Shown: in pieces, positions 7,026 through 10,784 of the stretch
How the letters are laid out: every line of letters starts with the position of its first letter
How positions within the stretch are numbered: the first letter of the stretch is position 1
Translations under genes and position numbers: made by a program
NCBI GenBank assembly: GCA_016763955.1
Contig: JAESSU010000133.1
Location: forward strand, 1 to 10,784
Reading direction: 5' to 3'
From: Phycisphaeraceae bacterium
Lineage (GTDB): Bacteria; Planctomycetota; Phycisphaerae; Phycisphaerales; Phycisphaeraceae
DNA: 10,784 nucleotides
The notes under the pieces: model-generated
Told to the model about the DNA's origin: nothing
What the model saw: only the letters and a program-made list of their open reading frames with translations
The model's database searches: none

Positions 7026-7141
7026 CTCAAAGCGTTCAGACTGACTCTGATACTTTTTTCGAGATTTTGCAGTTGCGATAAGGCATGTTTGCGATGTGAA
7101 GTGGCAAACATCAAGGAGTTTAAGTACTTAAAGGTATTCAT
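7026..7141 (-). other. Probable N-terminal segment of the 6420-7025 methyltransferase, out of frame
   Basis: From the ATG at 7141 a frame reads MNTFKYLNSLMFATSHRKHA and continues to LSQLQNLEK at 7055, where it meets six A (minus strand, 7059-7054). A -1 shift there continues as KYQSQSERFE directly into the methyltransferase at 7025. Unshifted, the frame goes on to a stop at 6983 without resembling anything. The ATG lies 7 nt after a good promoter. This may be a sequencing or assembly error, a real mutation, or slippage. Confidence 0.5.
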
Positions 7142-7148
7142 GTAGAGT

Positions 7149-7177
7149 AGTATCCCCGTGTCCCTAAGCACTGTCAA
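7149..7177 (-). promoter_or_regulatory. Sigma-70-type promoter before the Methyltransf_24-like gene
   Basis: Perfect TTGACA (7177-7172), a 17-nt spacer and GATACT (7154-7149, 4 of 6 to consensus) on the minus strand, ending 7 nt before the ATG at 7141. The expected transcription start falls on or beside that ATG, implying leaderless mRNA and supporting 7141 rather than the GTG at 7025 as the true start. It lies in the 134-bp gap after the FkbM gene, so this gene need not depend on read-through. Confidence 0.55.
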
Positions 7178-7275
7178 ACCCGTCCAACGATACCCATCAG
7201 GTCTCTTTTGTTCGCGTTGAAAACGCTTTGGATACCTAAAACAATATCCGGTGATCGTAGAAACAGAGGTGAATG

Positions 7276-8013
7276 TCAAGTGATCATAAGTCGGTCACGA
7301 TGTACATACAGGCTATGAGCCCATAGCAACATGCCAGTCTTGGTATCGTGCCGAGGTGCATAGATGTTGTACAAATCGAATCCATGTTCACGAAGTAACA
7401 GATCGATATCACTAAAAAGTGCCGCACCTTCGTATAACGGGTTGATGAATACTTCGCTGTAAATGGCTTGAACACCACTATCGAGTAATTCACCTGCCCC
7501 TTTTAAAGCCTTTAGTTCAGCACCTTGAATGTCAAACTTCATTAATTGGACATCGGGCTTACCTTGTTCATGCCACCAAGTATCAAGCGTGGTCACAGGC
7601 ACCTTGATCACACCTTGAACTTTAGCACTATCGCCATACCGATTATGTAGCATTGCATTGGGCTTAAACATTGAGACATTGCCTGGTGAAACTGTATTTT
7701 GCAATTCCAGTTCGCCGGATTGATCTGATAATGCCACATAAAATGGATGAAATCGGTTATTCTGATTTTGCTTTGCACCAAGCGTTTGTGCGTAAATTGG
7801 GTTGGGTTCAAATTGGTAAACTTGCGCATCAGAGAATCGCTTAAGCAGCCGTTGACCCACTCTCCCGTCGCTGGCACCTGCATCAATAATCCCTGTAATA
7901 TTCTGATCCTTAAGCAGTTTAGATAGAATTTGATAAGGGTCGTCTAGCGTGTAAAGATTGCCTTTACCTCGGTAGAGTGTGCGGCGAAGAAATTCACGAA
8001 ATAATTTTGCCAT
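7276..8013 (-). CDS. FkbM family SAM-dependent methyltransferase
   Basis: 245-residue methyltransferase with the FkbM pattern: SAM-binding IIDAGASDG (42-50), acidic YQFEPNP (66-72), VPVTTLDTWW (138-147), MKFDIQGAE (158-166) and SEV (186-188). FkbM-type enzymes O-methylate sugars of polysaccharides and glycolipids, and polyketide hydroxyls; the acceptor here is unknown. With a glycosyltransferase diverging from the other side and another methyltransferase downstream on the same strand, modification of a surface glycan is the best guess. It starts at the ATG at 8013; GAGA lies about 7 nt upstream as a weak ribosome-binding site. The stop at 7276-7278 is followed by a 134-bp gap. There is no signal peptide, so it is presumably cytosolic. 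Confidence 0.9.
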   Translation of the reverse strand: MAKLFREFLRRTLYRGKGNLYTLDDPYQILSKLLKDQNITGIIDAGASDGRVGQRLLKRFSDAQVYQFEPNPIYAQTLGAKQNQNNRFHPFYVALSDQSGELELQNTVSPGNVSMFKPNAMLHNRYGDSAKVQGVIKVPVTTLDTWWHEQGKPDVQLMKFDIQGAELKALKGAGELLDSGVQAIYSEVFINPLYEGAALFSDIDLLLREHGFDLYNIYAPRHDTKTGMLLWAHSLYVHRDRLMIT

Positions 8014-8095
8014 GCGATGATCTCGTTGTACTTTGTTCTCAAGTCAGTGATTTGATTGTGAGTCTGTGTTGAATCCGATATTGATGATTTTAAAG

Positions 8096-8101
8096 TATAC
8101 T
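8096..8101 (+). promoter_or_regulatory. Possible -10 element of the glycosyltransferase gene
   Basis: TATACT (5 of 6 to consensus) ends 8 nt before the ATG at 8110; no good -35 is found at 16-18 nt. With no Shine-Dalgarno sequence at a useful distance, a leaderless start is likely. It lies in the 96-bp divergent gap shared with the FkbM gene. Confidence 0.4.
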
Positions 8102-8109
8102 ACGGGACT

Positions 8110-9150
8110 ATGAGCTTGACCAACACATCAACACCCTCCCAACCCCTTCGAATTGCGGCCGTGACGCGTAAGCCACAATCAGCGAGCTATGCTCAGCGTG
8201 TGTTGGGCTATCTCCCACTTTTAGCAGAGCAGAATATTCAAGTCACACCCTTTACACTGCCTAAGGGATTCATTGGTCAACACCGTTTTTTGACGACACT
8301 TAAGCAGTTTGACGCGGTGTGGTGGCATCGCCATCAATTAACATTCCCGCACCTGTCTCGTTTAAAACGTCATGCTCGTGTTTTGGTTTTTGATTTTGAT
8401 GATCCGGTCATTTTCTCTTCGAAAAATGGCGGCGAAAATTCAATGACTCGACAAATTCGTTTTAGTCGATTGCTCAAACAATGCGATGCAGCATTGCCTG
8501 CTAGCGAGTACTTAAAACAATTAGCATTGCCATATTGTTCACAGACAACCATTATGCCCATGGCCATTGATCTGCCAGACAATCCAACAGCAGACCGAGA
8601 GAATGCGGACAAGGTTCAACTGCTCTGGCTCGGCTCACGCAGTACACAGGTTTATCTTGATCTAATTCGGCCGGCACTAGAACAGATTGGCAGTCTCGGC
8701 TTGCCGATTCAACTGCGACTTGTTGCCCATGAACCGATGGTTTTTGGCAACTTGGAAGTTGATTTCCGCAAATGGTCGCCGCAACAGCAAGACAAGGCTT
8801 TGCGTGAATGTCACATTGGCTTATGCCCAATGCCTGACACCAAATGGACTCGCGGCAAGTGTCCCTTTAAAGTGATCCAATACATGGCTCACGGATTGCC
8901 TTGGATCGGCTCTGCTGTGGGAGAGAATGTGACATCAGCAGGTGATCCGCTTAAGCAACCTACCGGACTCTGTGCTGATCGTATCGAGCAGTGGTGTGAT
9001 GCCATTACGCAACTGGTTTCTGATGCATCTCTTCGCCACAATATGGGACAAGCTGGAATCGGACATGTGAAGTCTCATCATGATCGAAAGCAACTTGCTC
9101 TGGCCCTTGGCAACTTTTGGCATCAAATTTGTGACCGCCAAACCACCTAA
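8110..9150 (+). CDS. GT-B fold glycosyltransferase (family 4-like)
   Basis: 346 residues. The N-terminal half has the Rossmann-like acceptor domain: RIAAVTRKP near 14-22, VLVFDFDDPVIF (91-102), which is typical of a GT4 subgroup, and ALPASEYLKQ (128-137). The C-terminal nucleotide-sugar-binding half has LLWLGSRST (171-179), then GLCPMPDTKWTRGKCPFKV (237-255) and QYMAHGLPWIGSAVGEN (257-273). These match the GT4 pattern in which RGKCxxK and GLPxxxSxVGxN contact the donor phosphate and sugar. It would transfer a sugar to a lipid-linked or surface glycan in the cytosol; donor and acceptor cannot be assigned. It is transcribed divergently from the FkbM gene and ends at a shared terminator facing dnaK. 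It starts at the ATG at 8110, where the homology and the -10 spacing agree. Confidence 0.88.
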   Translation: MSLTNTSTPSQPLRIAAVTRKPQSASYAQRVLGYLPLLAEQNIQVTPFTLPKGFIGQHRFLTTLKQFDAVWWHRHQLTFPHLSRLKRHARVLVFDFDDPVIFSSKNGGENSMTRQIRFSRLLKQCDAALPASEYLKQLALPYCSQTTIMPMAIDLPDNPTADRENADKVQLLWLGSRSTQVYLDLIRPALEQIGSLGLPIQLRLVAHEPMVFGNLEVDFRKWSPQQQDKALRECHIGLCPMPDTKWTRGKCPFKVIQYMAHGLPWIGSAVGENVTSAGDPLKQPTGLCADRIEQWCDAITQLVSDASLRHNMGQAGIGHVKSHHDRKQLALALGNFWHQICDRQTT

Positions 9151-9193
9151 AATAAAAACCCCGCGATCATTAATGACCACGGGGGTTTTTATT
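9151..9193 (+). terminator. Bidirectional intrinsic terminator between the glycosyltransferase gene and dnaK
   Basis: A 12-bp outer stem, AATAAAAACCCC (9151-9162) with GGGGTTTTTATT (9182-9193), encloses a region containing the palindrome TCATTAATGA (9167-9176). A runs on one side and T runs on the other give a U-tract on either strand. It starts immediately after the glycosyltransferase stop and lies 26 bp beyond the dnaK stop, so it can end both convergent transcripts. Confidence 0.9.
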
Positions 9194-9219
9194 GATATCA
9201 ATTTAGCATCAGTCAAAAA

Positions 9220-10784
9220 TTATTCTTTGACTTCATACTCAGCGTCGATGACATCGTCATCAGCGTTACTTTCTGGAGCGGCATCGGTTGCATCAGCAGC
9301 ATCACCGCCGCCAGCAGATGCTTGTTCAGCTGCCATCTTTTCGTAGACGGCCTTGCCCAATTCCTGGGAGACTTCACCTAGTTTGGTGATGGCTTCTTGG
9401 ATGGCTACGGTGTCTTCACCTTTAACTTTTTCTTCCAGATCGGTGATTGCTTCTTCGATCTGTGTTTTAATCTCATCAGTGATCTTTTCTTCGTGTTCCT
9501 TTAATTGCTTGCGGGTTTCAAAGACCATGTGTTCACCTTGATTACGAGCATCGATGAGTTCACGCTGCTTCTTATCTTCATCAGCATGAGCTTCGGCATC
9601 TTGCTTCATCTTTTCAATTTCTTCCTCAGATAAACCTGAGGAACCCTTGATTTCAATGTTCTGCTTCTTGCCTGTGCCTTTGTCCGTCGCGGTGACATTG
9701 AGGATGCCGTTGGCATCAATTCCAAATTCGACTTCAATTTGTGGCAAGCCCCGTGGTGAAGATGCAATGCCTGTTAGGTCAAAGCGGCCAAGCGTTCGGT
9801 TGCCGCTTGCTAGTTCACGTTCACCTTGAAGCACGTGGATCGTCACAGAAGTCTGATTGTCCGCGGCTGTGGAGAAGACTTCATTCTTGGAACTTGGGAT
9901 CGTGGTGTTGCGTTCGATGAGCTTAGTCATCACGCCCCCCATGGTTTCGATACCCAAAGACAGAGGGGTCACATCTAGGAGCAGGACGTCTTTGACATCG
10001 CCTTGAAGCACGCCCCCTTGAATCGCAGCGCCAATGGCAACCACTTCGTCAGGATTGATGGACTTATTAGGGTCTTTGCCAAAGAGTTCTTTGCAGATTT
10101 CCTGAACCTTAGGAATACGTGTTGAACCGCCGACGAGAACCACTTCGTCGATCTCGGACTTTTTGAGTCCTGCATCTTCGATGGCTTTGAGAACTGGCGT
10201 GCGAATACGATCAAACAACGAACCACATATCTGTTCGAACTTGGATCGGCTGATTGTGATCTGTAAATGCTTAGGGCCAGTCTGCGTTGCGGTGATGAAC
10301 GGCAGATTGACGGTGGTTTCATTGGTAGTGGAGAGTTCGCACTTGGCTTTTTCAGCAGCTTCTTTAAGACGCTGTAATGCCATGGGGTCTTCACGCAGAT
10401 CAATGTCTTCGTTGTTTTTGAATTCATCCGCTAGGAAATTAATCAGAGCTGCGTCCCAGTCATCACCGCCAAGGTGGGTATCACCATTGGTTGAGAGTAC
10501 TTCAAAGACGCCATCACCGATGTCGAGGATGGAGATATCAAAGGTGCCGCCACCTAAGTCGAAGACTGCGATTTTTTCGTTGGCTTTTTTATCCAAGCCG
10601 TATGCCAAAGCAGCAGCGGTGGGTTCGTTGATAATTCGCTGAACATTAAGTCCTGCGATCTGACCGGCTTCTTTGGTGGCTGTACGTTGAGAATCGTTAA
10701 AGTAAGCAGGCACGGTAATGACTGCGTTTTCTACTTTTTCACCCAGATAATCTTCAGCCGTCTTCTTGAGTTCCTGAAGCACCA
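9220..10784 (-). CDS. dnaK: Hsp70 chaperone DnaK (N-terminus outside window)
   Basis: 520 full codons of DnaK are present, running off the right edge; roughly 120 N-terminal residues are missing compared with known DnaK. The first full codon is an internal GTG (Val), not a start. Visible residues: [10 protein letters not shown] (24-33), [15 protein letters not shown] (52-66), phosphate loop DLGGGTFD (75-82), LVGGSTRIP (216-224) and interdomain linker [13 protein letters not shown] (265-277). The substrate-binding beta domain and charged helical lid follow. The protein ends in a Gly/Ala/Asp-rich tail and [13 protein letters not shown], the usual DnaK C-terminal signature. It is the cytosolic ATP-driven chaperone that works with DnaJ and GrpE, neither of which is in the window. 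Its promoter is off the edge. No frameshift or missing motif is seen. Confidence 0.98.
   Translation of the reverse strand, partial: VLQELKKTAEDYLGEKVENAVITVPAYFNDSQRTATKEAGQIAGLNVQRIINEPTAAALAYGLDKKANEKIAVFDLGGGTFDISILDIGDGVFEVLSTNGDTHLGGDDWDAALINFLADEFKNNEDIDLREDPMALQRLKEAAEKAKCELSTTNETTVNLPFITATQTGPKHLQITISRSKFEQICGSLFDRIRTPVLKAIEDAGLKKSEIDEVVLVGGSTRIPKVQEICKELFGKDPNKSINPDEVVAIGAAIQGGVLQGDVKDVLLLDVTPLSLGIETMGGVMTKLIERNTTIPSSKNEVFSTAADNQTSVTIHVLQGERELASGNRTLGRFDLTGIASSPRGLPQIEVEFGIDANGILNVTATDKGTGKKQNIEIKGSSGLSEEEIEKMKQDAEAHADEDKKQRELIDARNQGEHMVFETRKQLKEHEEKITDEIKTQIEEAITDLEEKVKGEDTVAIQEAITKLGEVSQELGKAVYEKMAAEQASAGGGDAADATDAAPESNADDDVIDAEYEVKE

Noticed and set aside
7142..7279. TTG-started ORF overlapping the FkbM stop (TTGA) and running in frame into the 7141 ATG
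   Set aside because: It could be a coupled start, but a near-consensus promoter sits inside it directly before the ATG at 7141, and the encoded stretch resembles no methyltransferase N-terminus that I recognise.
9211..9232. Hairpin GTCAAA/TTTGAC at the 3' end of dnaK
   Set aside because: Short, A/T-rich and overlapping the stop codon with no U-tract; the strong bidirectional terminator at 9151-9193 explains termination.
9353..10642. Plus-strand open frames antisense to dnaK
   Set aside because: They are complements of a highly conserved dnaK reading frame, with low-complexity Ser/Arg-rich products and no start signals.

Overview
The window looks like chromosomal DNA from a Gram-negative, aerobically respiring bacterium, most likely a Planctomycetota member of the Phycisphaerae type. 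That placement is inferred from the style of the CtaA, CimA, DnaK and SecA-like proteins and was not tested by any search. Gene density is high, base composition is moderate, and there are no tRNA or rRNA genes, CRISPR arrays or insertion sequences.

Layout. 1-1216 (minus) is the N-terminal 405 residues of a divergent SecA-type translocation ATPase that runs off the left edge. 1311-4413 (minus) is a compact haem A biogenesis operon read in the order ctaA, ctaB, ABC-transporter ATPase. ctaA and ctaB overlap by 4 bp (ATGA), ctaB has a strong AGGAG site, and 20 bp separate ctaB from the ATPase gene. CtaB makes haem O from protohaem and CtaA converts haem O to haem A for cytochrome c oxidase. The ABC subunit is DrrA/NodI-like and its permease partner is not in view. 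4554-6370 (plus) is cimA, (R)-citramalate synthase, the first step of threonine-independent isoleucine synthesis. 6420-9150 is a small glycan-modification cluster: a Methyltransf_24/CmcI-like methyltransferase and an FkbM methyltransferase on the minus strand, and a divergent GT-B glycosyltransferase on the plus strand. 9220-10784 (minus) is the 3' part of dnaK, which shares a bidirectional terminator with the glycosyltransferase gene.

The most interesting element is the cimA leader (4554-4713). A 19-codon ORF, MILSTPIIIAIIPTQPPTR, has six Ile codons, five of them within six consecutive codons. It is followed by a strong intrinsic terminator ending 43 nt before the cimA start. The RNA between them can form three mutually exclusive pairings (protector, antiterminator, terminator), with the antiterminator strand lying across the leader stop codon. 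This is the architecture of ribosome-stalling attenuation, here apparently sensing charged tRNA-Ile to control isoleucine synthesis.

Two further points stand out. Three start codons (cimA leader peptide, an upstream ATG for the 6420-7025 methyltransferase, and the glycosyltransferase) lie 7-8 nt after a -10-like hexamer, suggesting leaderless mRNAs. The 6420-7025 methyltransferase appears to have lost its N-terminus to a one-base frameshift at an A6 run; joining the two frames restores a 240-residue protein that starts at the well-placed promoter.
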